NCBI GenBank assembly: GCA_963757185.1
Contig: CAVWQI010000009.1
Location: 620,001 to 684,000, forward strand
Length of the DNA stretch: 64,000 nucleotides
Direction of reading: 5' to 3'
From: JAQBQB01 sp963757185
Lineage (GTDB): Bacteria > Gemmatimonadota > Gemmatimonadetes > Gemmatimonadales > Gemmatimonadaceae
In this document: one piece after another, positions 7,066 to 15,695 of the stretch
Layout of the letters: each line of letters starts with the position of its first letter
Position numbering within the stretch: the stretch's first letter is position 1
Position numbers and translations under genes: made by a program
The notes under the pieces: model-generated
The model's input: the letters and a program-made list of their open reading frames with translations, nothing else
What the model was told of the DNA's origin: nothing
The model's database searches: none

Positions 7066-10000
7066 ATGATTCGACGGCTTACTCGAGCCGGCGCGTCGGC
7101 GTTGCTGGCGTTCGGCGGCGTTGCCGCTGCGGTTGGATTGACCCGCGGCGCGGAGCAGCCGGCCTACACGCTTCGATCCGCGGCGACCGACTCGGTGATC
7201 CTGAAAGGCCTGCGGTGGCGAAGCCTCGGCCCCGAGCGCGGTGGACGCTCCATCGCGATCTCCGGCGTGAAGGGCCAACCAAAGGTCGGCTACTTCGGCG
7301 CGACAGGCGGCGGCCTTTGGAAGACGACCGACGGCGGCGAGCACTGGGCGAACGTCACCGACGGCCAGATCAAGAGCTCGTCGGTCGGCGCGGTCGCCGT
7401 TTCCGAGACCGATCCGAACATCGTGTTCATCGGGATGGGCGAGTCGTGCATCCGCGGCGACATCCAGCCCGGCGACGGCGTCTACAAATCGACCGACGCC
7501 GGCAAGACGTGGACGCACGTCGGCTTCTCCAACTCCGACGCGATCTCACGCATCCGGATCAATCCGACGAATCCGAACATCGTGTTCGTCGCCGACTTCG
7601 GGAAATACGGAGTGCCGAGCGATGAGCGCGGCGTCTACAAGAGCACGGACGGCGGCGCGACGTGGAAGCGCGTTCTCTTCACGAACGCGAACATCGGTGC
7701 GGCTGATGTCGAGATCGACCGCACGAATCCGAACGTCATGTACGCCTCGCTCTGGGAGGCGTACCGCAAAGAGTGGATGATGTCGAGCGGTGGCCCTGGA
7801 AGCGCGCTCTACAAATCCACCGACGGCGGCGAGACGTGGACCGACATCACGCACGCCGGAGGCCTCCCGGTGGGTATAGACGGGAAGATTGGCATCTCGA
7901 TCTCCCCTGTCGATCCGAACCGCGTCTTCGCGCTCATCGAGAACGAGAACGGCGGCTTGTTCCGCACGGACGACGCGGGGACGACGTGGACGCTCGTCAA
8001 CAACGAGCGACGCTTCCGCCAGCGCGCGTTTTACTACACGCACGTTTTTGCCGACACGAAGAACAAGGACCTCGTCTACGTCGAGAACGTCGGCACGTTC
8101 CGCTCGCGCGACGGCGGCAAGACGTTCGCCCAGCAGCAATTCGCGCGCGGCGACTCGCACGACATGTGGGTCGATCCGGACGACAACAACCACGTCCTCC
8201 ATGCCGCCGATCCCGGCGGTGACATCACGTTCAACGCGCAGGCCGACAATCCGACCTGGTCGGCCGTGAACTATCCCACGGGGCAGTTCTACCACATCGT
8301 CGCGACGTCGCAGGTGCCGTATTACGTCTGCGGCTCGCAGCAGGACGAGAGCGAGATGTGCGTGCCGACGGCGCCCACGTTCGGCGGTCGCGGCGGCGGC
8401 GGTGGTGGTCGGGGAGGCGGACCGGCCGAGTTCAGCCCGGGCGGATCCGAGGACGGCTACATCGCGCCCGATCCGCGCGATCCGGATGTGTTTTACTCGG
8501 GCACAAACGCCAACGGCGGCGGCTTCCTCACCAAGCTCAATCGCCGAACCGGCGAAGTCCGAGAGGTGAGTCCGTATCCGCGCATGTTCTCCGGCGAAGA
8601 GTCGGCGGTGATCAAGGAACGCTGGCAGTGGACCTATCCGATCATCTTCTCGCCGGTCGACAAGAAAACGCTCTACACCGGCTCGCAGCACCTCTGGAAG
8701 ACGACGAACGGCGGCGACAGCTGGGAGCGCATCAGCCCCGACCTCACGCGCCACGACCCGAAGACGATGGGTCCGTCCGGCGGTCCGATCACGCGCGACA
8801 TGAACGGCCCCGAGGTCTACGCGGTGATCTTCTCGATCGCGCCCTCCAAGCGCACGACGAACGTCGTCTGGACCGGCTCGGACGACGGTGTCATCAGCGT
8901 CACGAAGGACGCCGGCAAGACGTGGAGCAACGTCACGCCGAAGGACATGCCCGACTTCGGCCGAGTGAGCCTGATCGACGCATCGGCCTTTGATTCGGCG
9001 ACGGCGTACGTCGCGGTCAAGCGTTTCCTGCTCGACGACAAAGCGCCGTACATCTACCGCACGCACGACATGGGCAAGACGTGGACGAAGATCGTCGCCG
9101 GCATCCGCGGCGACGACTTCGTGCACGCGGTGCGCGAGGATCCGACGCGCAAGGGACTCCTCTACGCCGCGACGCAGCACGGCGTCTACGCCTCGTTCGA
9201 CGACGGCGACCACTGGGAGTCGCTCAACCTGAACCTCGCCGACGTCCCGATGTGGGACCTCATCGTCACCGAGCGCGACATCGCGGTGTCGACACACGGT
9301 CGCGGGTTCTGGATCCTCGACAACATCGAGCCGCTCCGGCAGTACAACCAGACCACGATGGCGAGCGCGGATCCACTGCTGTTCAAACCGGCGACAGCGT
9401 ATCGCTCCGGAAGCCAGGCGACGATTCAGTACGTGCTCAAACAGCCGGCGCAGAACGTCCGCATCGAGATCCTCGACGCGAAGGGTCAGGTCATCCGCTC
9501 GTACCCTGATACGGCCAACGCCGGCGGTCGGGGTGGTCGGGGCGGCGGGCGCGCGGCGCTCAACGCCGCGAACGCCGGCGTTCCCGGCGGGGGCGCCGAC
9601 TCGGCGGCGGGCGGGGAAGCGGCCGGCCGTGGCGGACGTGGAGGAGGTGGGCGCGGCGGCTTCGGCGGCGCGGCAAATCCGGGGCGCGTGGCAGGCCTCA
9701 ACACTTTCAACTGGGACCTTCAGTACGCCGGCGCGACGACCTTCCCGGGAATGATCCTCTGGGGCGGATCGACGAACGGACCGTCGGCGCCGCCGGGCAA
9801 ATACACAGTTCGCCTCATCGCCGACGGCAAGACGGCGACGCAGCCGCTTGGTCGTGAAACGCAATCCCACGCACGAAGCGACCGACGCCGACCTGGAGGC
9901 GCAGTTCGCGCTGGCGATCCAACTGCGCGACAAGGTCAGCGAGGCGAACGTCTCCGTCGTCCAGTCGCGCGACATCAAGACCCAGGTCGACGACCGGCTC

Positions 10001-10351
10001 AAGAAGTCGCAGGACGACAAGCTCAAGGCGGCCGGGGACAAGCTGTCGAAAGACCTCAACGGCGTCGAAGAGGAGATCTACCAGGTGCGGAATCAGAGCG
10101 GCCAGGACCCGCTCAACTTCCCGATCAAGGTCAACAACCGGCTCGCCGCGCTGCTCGGCGTCGTGTCGCGAGGGGACGCCAAGCCGATCGCCAGCGCCTA
10201 TCCGATCTTCGGCGACCTCAAGGGTGAGCTCAAGACGCAAACCGACCGGCTCCAGATCATCCTCAAGACCGACCTGCCGGCGTTCAACGCCGAGGCCAAG
10301 CGCCTGGGCCTCGAGCCGATCGTGATCAACAAGCAAACCGTGGTTTTCTAG
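7066..10351 (+). CDS. Sortilin/VPS10-type beta-propeller exported protein, interrupted by a one-base frameshift near 9848
   Basis: Start ATG 7066 follows GGAG and opens a signal peptide. The body is a series of BNR/sortilin blades recognised by repeated Asp-Gly-Gly-x-x-W motifs such as KTTDGGEHW, STDAGKTW and RTDDAGTTW. The family is usually annotated as exported glycosyl-hydrolase-like protein without proven chemistry. Two Gly-rich runs, near residues 440 and 820-870, look like flexible linkers. At 9847 the expected ctg-gtc-gtg reads cttggtcgtg: one extra T shifts the frame. Unshifted, the frame continues to 10227 with an Arg-rich nonsense tail; the family C-terminus (VVKRNPTHEATDADLEAQF onward) continues in the other frame to 10351. 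Repaired, the protein is about 1094 residues, a normal length. Either a sequence error or a recent mutation. Confidence 0.85.
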
Positions 10352-10363
10352 CCATGTTCTAAA

Positions 10364-10426
10364 CGGTTTCGGGGCTCTGGGTTGTCGAAGTACTCAGTCC
10401 CCTTCCCCTCCAGAGCCCCGAGACCG
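10364..10426 (+). promoter_or_regulatory. Long leader hairpin immediately before the first ADOP permease gene
   Basis: Arms 10364-10380 and 10410-10426 can form a 17-bp stem (one G-U pair in RNA) around a 29-base loop. The stem ends three bases before the ATG at 10430 and no clear Shine-Dalgarno sequence is free. No U-run follows, so it looks more like a translation- or stability-controlling structure than a terminator. Confidence 0.55.
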
Positions 10427-10429
10427 TAG

Positions 10430-12925
10430 ATGCGGAACCTGAAGCTCGCTTTTCGCACACTGTTCAAAACGCCGTTCGTCGCCGTCGTCGCGATCCTGTC
10501 GCTGGCGCTGGGCATCGGCGCGAACGCCGCCATCTTTTCGCTCTTCGACGAGCTGTTGCTCCAACCGCTGCCGGTGACCGACCCGGCACGGCTGGCCAAC
10601 TTCAAGGCGCCCGGACCGCAGTACGGCAGCAATTCCTGCAACGACGCCGGTGACTGCGACGAGGTGTTCAGCTACCCGATGCTTCGGGATCTCCAAAAGG
10701 CGAACACCGCGTTCAGCGGGATCGCGGGACACTTCCTGCTCGGCGTCAGCGTCGCGATGTCGGGGCAGACGCCGGTCAGCGGGCGCGGGCTCTACGTGAC
10801 GGGCAACTACTTCTCCGTCCTCGGCCTCCGTCCCGCGCTCGGCCGTCTCTTCACCCCGCGCGACGACGAAACGATCGGCGGCAACTATGTGGCCGTTCTG
10901 AGCTACCCATTCTGGCAAACTCAGCTCGGATCGGACCCGAACGTGGTCGGCAAACAGATCACGATCAACGGCCAGCAGATGACGATCACCGGTGTCGCGC
11001 CGAAGGGGTTCACCGGTACGACGCTCGGCGCCCGACCGTACGTCTTCGTGCCGATCACCATGCGCGGCATCCTGACGCAGGGCTGGAAGGGATATGAGCG
11101 CCGAGACAGTTACTGGGTGTACCTGTTCGGGCGACTCAAGCCGGGCGCGAACCTCGACCAGGCCGCGAGCTCGGTGAACACCGTATACCACTCGATCGTC
11201 AACGACGTCGAAGCGCCCCAGCGGAAGGGGATGAGCGAGCGGACGATGCAGGAGTTCCGCGCCAAGAAGGTCCTCATTTCCGACGGGCGACGCGGGCAGA
11301 GCTCGACGATCAAGCAATCGCGCAGGCCGGTCATCCTGCTGTTCGCGATCACCGGGATCGTGCTGCTGATCGCATGCGCGAACATCGCCAACCTCCTTCT
11401 CGCCCGCGCGGCGAATCGCGCGATGGAGATGGCCGTACGTCTGTCGCTCGGCGCGAGCCGGCGTCAACTGATCGCGCAGGTGCTGACCGAATCGCTGCTG
11501 CTCGCCGTTCTCGGCGGCGTGGCGGGGCTGGCCGTCGCGCACTGGACGCTCGCGGGAATCACGGCGATGCTGCCTTCCCGCGTGGCCGCGACGCTCGACT
11601 TTTCGCTCGACGGACAGGTGCTGGCGTTCACGATGCTCGTCGCGATGGCGACGGGCTTGCTGTTCGGGATCGTGCCGGCGTTGCACAGCACTCGGCCCGA
11701 TCTCGTGACCGAGCTGCGAAACAATTCCGGGAAGCTCTCCGGCAGTCGCGGCGCGGCCCGGTTTCGCTCGGGGCTGGTGACCGCGCAGATCGCGCTTTCG
11801 ATGGCGTTGCTGGCGTCGGCCGGCATGTTCGTGAAGAGCCTACGCAACATCAGCCGCGTCGATCTGGGCGTGAACATCGACAACATGGTGACGTTCGGCG
11901 TATCGCCGGCGCGGAGCGGCTACGACTCGACGAGGGCGTTGGCGCTGTATCCGCGAATCGAGCAGGCGCTCGCCTCGATTCCGGGCGTGACCGGCGTGAC
12001 CGCATCAGGAATCCCGCTGCTCGCGGGAAACAACTGGGGCGAGGGAGTGTCGGTGGAAGGATTCAAGAAGACCCCCGACACGGACGCGGGCTCCCGATAC
12101 AACATCCTCAGCGCGAATTACTTCCACGTCCTCGGCGTCCCGCTTCTCTCCGGCCGCGATTTCACCGCGTTCGACGAAGCCGGCTCGATGAAAGTGGCGA
12201 TCGTCAACGAGGCGTTCGCGAAAAAATTCGGGCTCGGGCGCAATGCCGTCGGCAAGAAAATGTCGATGGACAACGACTCGCTCGACATCACGATCGTCGG
12301 GTTGGTGAGGGACGCGAAGTATTCGGAGGTGAAGGACACGATTCCACCGGTCTTCGTGCGGCCGTACAAGCAGAGCGGGCGAGTGAACGGACTCAATTTC
12401 TACGTTCGGTCGTCGCTGCCGCCCGTACAGATCCTGCGCGCGATCCCGTCGGCGATGAAGCAGGTCGACGCGAACATGCCGCTCGAGGAGCTCAAGCTCA
12501 TGCCGCAGCAGGTCGAGGAGAACGTCTTCTTCGATCGCATGATCACGACTTTGTCGGCGTCGTTCGCGGTGCTCGCCACGCTGCTCGCCGCCGTCGGCTT
12601 GTATGGCGTGCTCGCCTATTCGGTCGCTCAACGGACTCGCGAGATCGGTGTGCGCATGGCGCTTGGCGCGAATGGCCTTCGGGTGCGCACCATGGTGCTC
12701 GTGCAGGTGGGCCGCATGGCGCTCGTAGGAGGCGCGATAGGAATTCTCGGCGCGATCGGCATCGGGAAGTCGGCCCAATCGCTGCTGTACGAGCTGCAAG
12801 GGCACGACCCACTCGTGATCGCACTGGCCGCTGCGACGATCGCGGCCGTCGCCTTCGGGGCCGGATTCATTCCAGCGATGCGGGCGAGTCGAATCGACCC
12901 GATGCAGGCGTTGAGGTACGAGTAG
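10430..12925 (+). CDS. ADOP-type MacB/FtsX permease 1 (no ATPase)
   Basis: 831 residues. It starts directly with the first membrane helix (residues ~16-40, ALGIGANAAIFS), so it lacks a cytoplasmic prefix domain. The order is: periplasmic MacB-type domain (~45-290), three helices with IACANIANLLLARA (~295-430), a fifth helix (~445-468), a second periplasmic domain (~475-695), and a terminal FtsX block with LYGVLAYSVAQRTREIG and DPMQALRYE. This duplicated layout defines the acidobacterial duplicated orphan permease (ADOP) group. No ABC ATPase is adjacent, so drive and substrate are unknown; by analogy with MacB it may pass mechanical force across the envelope. The gene lies 78 bases after the sortilin-like gene, behind a strong leader hairpin. 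Confidence 0.9.
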   Translation: MRNLKLAFRTLFKTPFVAVVAILSLALGIGANAAIFSLFDELLLQPLPVTDPARLANFKAPGPQYGSNSCNDAGDCDEVFSYPMLRDLQKANTAFSGIAGHFLLGVSVAMSGQTPVSGRGLYVTGNYFSVLGLRPALGRLFTPRDDETIGGNYVAVLSYPFWQTQLGSDPNVVGKQITINGQQMTITGVAPKGFTGTTLGARPYVFVPITMRGILTQGWKGYERRDSYWVYLFGRLKPGANLDQAASSVNTVYHSIVNDVEAPQRKGMSERTMQEFRAKKVLISDGRRGQSSTIKQSRRPVILLFAITGIVLLIACANIANLLLARAANRAMEMAVRLSLGASRRQLIAQVLTESLLLAVLGGVAGLAVAHWTLAGITAMLPSRVAATLDFSLDGQVLAFTMLVAMATGLLFGIVPALHSTRPDLVTELRNNSGKLSGSRGAARFRSGLVTAQIALSMALLASAGMFVKSLRNISRVDLGVNIDNMVTFGVSPARSGYDSTRALALYPRIEQALASIPGVTGVTASGIPLLAGNNWGEGVSVEGFKKTPDTDAGSRYNILSANYFHVLGVPLLSGRDFTAFDEAGSMKVAIVNEAFAKKFGLGRNAVGKKMSMDNDSLDITIVGLVRDAKYSEVKDTIPPVFVRPYKQSGRVNGLNFYVRSSLPPVQILRAIPSAMKQVDANMPLEELKLMPQQVEENVFFDRMITTLSASFAVLATLLAAVGLYGVLAYSVAQRTREIGVRMALGANGLRVRTMVLVQVGRMALVGGAIGILGAIGIGKSAQSLLYELQGHDPLVIALAAATIAAVAFGAGFIPAMRASRIDPMQALRYE

Positions 12926-12987
12926 GGGACCGGTCTCCGGTCACCGGTCTCCGGGAAACTGCCGGTGACCGGTGACCTGTGCCCTAC
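12922..12987. terminator. Large imperfect inverted repeat between convergent genes
   Basis: Arms 12922-12948 and 12961-12987 pair over 27 bases with four mismatches and a 12-base loop. The repeat includes the stop codons of both flanking genes. Within the arms the unit ccggtc/gaccgg recurs. There is no U-run, so it is either a bidirectional processing or termination structure or a dispersed repeat. Confidence 0.5.
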
Positions 12988-13589
12988 TTCCCTAGCCCGA
13001 GCCTATATCCCAACACCCGCTCCGTACCGGGTGGCTGAAAATCGTTCTCGGGCGCCCGCTCGAATCCCATGCCTTCGTACATCTGCATCGCCGCCTTCAT
13101 GCTGCGCGACGTGTGCAGGCCGATCTCCGCCGCGCCGGAAGCGCGGGCGCGACGAAGGCACTCGTTCATCAGCGCTCGCGCGATGCCGCGCCCTCGCGCC
13201 GACGGTTCGACCGCGACGAGCCTTACCTCGGGGGCGGTGATGCGAACGCCGAACCCCTTGTACGCGTCCTCGGTCGGCGCCAGGAGCAACGCGCTGCCGA
13301 CGATGGTGTCGCCGTCGAGCGCCACGAGGCGCTGCATCTCCTGATCGCTCGACAGACCCGCGTCGATCGCCCCACTCAACGCCTCCCACGAAGTCGAGTC
13401 CATCGTCGTCGCGTACTCGGCGTACGCTCGACGAGTGAGCTCATAGACGGCCTGGAGCTCATCCGGTCGTGCGTCGCGAATCGCGAGCGGCTGGGGGGCG
13501 CGTGGCGGGGGGGCGGCCAATGCTGTCTGGGCGGATGCTGTCGGGCGGCGGGCGAGTAGAGTCCGGGGGGCGCCGCGGAATTGTATCAC
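12984..13589 (-). CDS. GNAT family N-acetyltransferase
   Basis: The acetyl-CoA fold is clear from IRDARPDELQAVYELTRRAY through VRLVAVEPSARGRGIARALM (the pantetheine-binding Arg/Gly loop) to MYEGMGFERAPE. The acceptor is unknown. The start is uncertain. GTG at 13589 gives 201 residues whose first ~35 are low-complexity and come from an alternative frame of the upstream gene; TTG at 13520 gives 178 residues and fits the family better. Either way the gene overlaps the 3' end of the pseudokinase gene on the same strand, which implies co-transcription. Confidence 0.8.
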   Translation of the reverse strand: MIQFRGAPRTLLARRPTASAQTALAAPPPRAPQPLAIRDARPDELQAVYELTRRAYAEYATTMDSTSWEALSGAIDAGLSSDQEMQRLVALDGDTIVGSALLLAPTEDAYKGFGVRITAPEVRLVAVEPSARGRGIARALMNECLRRARASGAAEIGLHTSRSMKAAMQMYEGMGFERAPENDFQPPGTERVLGYRLGLGK

Positions 13590-15378
13590 GCCGGACGCTG
13601 TCGCGCCTGATGCTGTCGCGCTTCGCGGTCTCGCGCCTAATGCTGTCCTGGAGCAGCGCCTGGTTGCGTAGGCTGTCGATCTTCGCGCTGTCGCTCCGCA
13701 TCAACTGCCGTTGAATGCTGTCTCGACGCACACTGTCCCGCCGCGCTTCGGAGCGGAAAGCGTTGCGCACGCTGTCGCGTTTGTATGCGTCTTCGTCGAG
13801 ACTGTCGCGCCGAGCATTGTCGCGGTCCAGGCTGTCCCGCTCGACGCTGTCGCGCGTGCGCCGCGAGCGTCCGATGCGGTCTCGCGTCACGCTGTCGCGC
13901 ATGACGCTGTCCCGGAGGATGCTGTCGCGGAAAGTGTTCTCGCGGAGAATGCTGTCCTGCGCGCGCAGCGTCGAATCGGCGACGGAGCCCGCCGCTGAAT
14001 GCGTGAGGATGCTGTCGTTGCGCATCGGAGCAACGCCCGAGTCGACTTGACCGGCCGCCGGTACCGTCGGCATCTGCTGCGCCACGATCGGCGCCGCGCT
14101 ATTGCGGTGCTGGCGGCCGGCGAGCCCCACACCGAGCGCGATCAACAGCACGAGCGCCGCGATCGTGCCCAGAGCGAAGATCGACTCACGCGCGCCCCCC
14201 CCGGGCGACCTGCCGGTGAGCAGGCGCTCCGGAGCCTCCGACGACGGCTCGCCAGTTCGATCGCCGGTGAAGTGAGACGCGAACTCTTCGTCCAGCGCGG
14301 CGAACTCCACCTCCGCCTGTTTCAGCACGTCTCCAACGGCGACGATTCCGATGAACGCGGCTACGTCGGGCGCACGATCGCCGGCGCGCGCGCGCAGAAT
14401 GCGCTCGGTCGCATCGACGACGCGCGCCGCGAGATTCGGGCACAGCTCACCGAGTGGCGGCCGCGCGTCGTCGTCCACGAACCGGCGGCCGGTGAACAGC
14501 GACCAGGCGATCGCGCCGAGCGTCCGCGCGTCCGCGACATCGCCGGGCAGCCCGGCGAGCGGAATCGGCGTGGGAGTGAGCGTCACCAACAACCGATTGG
14601 TGTCCTGCTCGATGATGATGGAATCGGGGGACACGCCGCGGTGGACAATGCTTCCCGCTCGCGCCCAATCCAGCACGGCCTTCACGTCATTCAGAATCGT
14701 CGCGACTTCTGCCGTGCCCGGGCGATCGCCGCGATCGAGGCGCTCCTGGAGCGTGTCTCCCTTGATGCGTTCCGAAACGCAGGCGTAGCCGTTCGCGTCG
14801 AGCCATCGACCCTCGAGAATCGGCGGGACCTTGGGATGGCTCATCGTGGACCGCAGCTGCACGTCCGACGCGAAATGGGCCAGGTCGTTGCCCACCGCCT
14901 CGCTCACCTTGATCACGTCGATCAGCACTTCGCCGTGGTCGTCGTTCCGAACGGCGACGAAGCGACGCACACCCGTCGGTCCGCGCAGCTCGCCGATCAC
15001 GCGAAATTGTTCGGCGAGCGATCCGATCAGCTGTGAATCGCCGCCGGGCTCGCCGCGCGCTTTGACGCGTGGCTGGGGGGGGGGCGACTCATCGCGACGT
15101 TGGCCGTCGGAATCCGAGCTCGGTTCCGCCGTTGACTCGGCGCGAGCCTCGTTGCCGGACTCCGAACTGGGGTCCTCCCGAGGGGACTCGGCGGGAGACT
15201 CGGCCTTGGAATCATCGGGCGACTCGTCGCTCGATTTCTTTCCAGAATCCGAGCGCGAATCGCGTGGTGGATCAGAGCTTGGACTCACTGTGGCGGCCTC
15301 GACGGTTGCTCGGGGAAAAGAGGGCTCGCGCCTCTCGCGAAACGCAGGCGACCCCGAGCTGAACTTTGCTCGTTTCAT
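13459..15378 (-). CDS. Membrane pseudokinase with Arg-Asp-Ser repeat tail
   Basis: 639 residues in four parts. Residues 1-115 are disordered and rich in Ser, Asp, Glu and Pro. Residues ~120-345 resemble the bacterial Ser/Thr kinase fold: a strand with VLIDVIKVSE, a C-lobe SIVHRGVSPDSIII in place of the HRDxKxxN loop, and DARTLGAIAWSLFTGRRF. The catalytic Asp is replaced by Gly (His246-Arg-Gly) and no DFG motif is present, so phosphotransfer is unlikely. Residues ~399-421 are one transmembrane helix. Residues ~455-620 are a charged repeat, about twenty copies of R-D-S-(I/V/L), that should lie outside the membrane. The family role suggested is a ligand-sensing or scaffolding receptor. The coding repeat shows as recurrent ctgtc on the plus strand. 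Confidence 0.8.
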   Translation of the reverse strand: MKRAKFSSGSPAFRERREPSFPRATVEAATVSPSSDPPRDSRSDSGKKSSDESPDDSKAESPAESPREDPSSESGNEARAESTAEPSSDSDGQRRDESPPPQPRVKARGEPGGDSQLIGSLAEQFRVIGELRGPTGVRRFVAVRNDDHGEVLIDVIKVSEAVGNDLAHFASDVQLRSTMSHPKVPPILEGRWLDANGYACVSERIKGDTLQERLDRGDRPGTAEVATILNDVKAVLDWARAGSIVHRGVSPDSIIIEQDTNRLLVTLTPTPIPLAGLPGDVADARTLGAIAWSLFTGRRFVDDDARPPLGELCPNLAARVVDATERILRARAGDRAPDVAAFIGIVAVGDVLKQAEVEFAALDEEFASHFTGDRTGEPSSEAPERLLTGRSPGGGARESIFALGTIAALVLLIALGVGLAGRQHRNSAAPIVAQQMPTVPAAGQVDSGVAPMRNDSILTHSAAGSVADSTLRAQDSILRENTFRDSILRDSVMRDSVTRDRIGRSRRTRDSVERDSLDRDNARRDSLDEDAYKRDSVRNAFRSEARRDSVRRDSIQRQLMRSDSAKIDSLRNQALLQDSIRRETAKRDSIRRDSVRRDTIPRRPPDSTRPPPDSIRPDSIGRPPATRPPAARDSRRTTG

Positions 15379-15429
15379 GCCGCGGGGATCGCGTGATGCG
15401 CGGCACCGGCGTCGAGCTCCGCGCTGCCG

Positions 15430-15447
15430 TCGTACAGGCCTGTACGA
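15430..15447. promoter_or_regulatory. Perfect 18-bp palindrome, candidate operator of the pseudokinase gene
   Basis: TCGTACAGGCCTGTACGA is fully self-complementary and lies about 50 bases upstream of the pseudokinase start. Its half tcgtacagg recurs at 15641-15649. The binding protein is unknown. Confidence 0.55.
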
Positions 15448-15498
15448 TTTGAACAGAAACGGGATTTCGCGAAGGAGCCGGATTCACGCGGAGTAGGT

Positions 15499-15560
15499 CA
15501 ACAACCACAACAACAACCACAACAACAACCCACACAACCACAACCACAGGAACCAACACC
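15499..15560. repeat. Simple AAC-rich sequence tract
   Basis: About 60 bases built from caacaac and caaccac units, nearly free of T on the plus strand. It is unlike the surrounding GC-rich DNA and lies in the leader region of the pseudokinase gene. Confidence 0.85.
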
Positions 15561-15695
15561 AAAGGTCTTGAACAACCCAAGAGAATTTTGGGTTTTTCCG
15601 CGAGAATCCGCGGACTCCGCGTAATCGTGCAGTATCAGAGTCGTACAGGCTCGCGCGCCAAAGAGGACCAGCGCCGAGCCGAGGACTTCACCTTG

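Larger units (their letters stand above)
15379..15695. other. Intergenic region between the pseudokinase and MFS genes
   Basis: 317 bases with no credible gene. It holds a perfect 18-bp palindrome (15430-15447), a simple AAC/CA-rich tract (15499-15560), a nine-base inverted pair around that tract (15486-15494 and 15614-15622), and a second copy of the palindrome half-site at 15641-15649. The Val-rich minus-strand frame here is only the simple repeat translated. Confidence 0.7.

Noticed and set aside
7546..10059. 837-codon open frame on the minus strand opposite the sortilin-like gene
   Set aside because: It is an antisense shadow typical of GC-rich DNA: Arg-, Val- and Asp-rich, no family motif, while the plus strand has recognisable propeller repeats.
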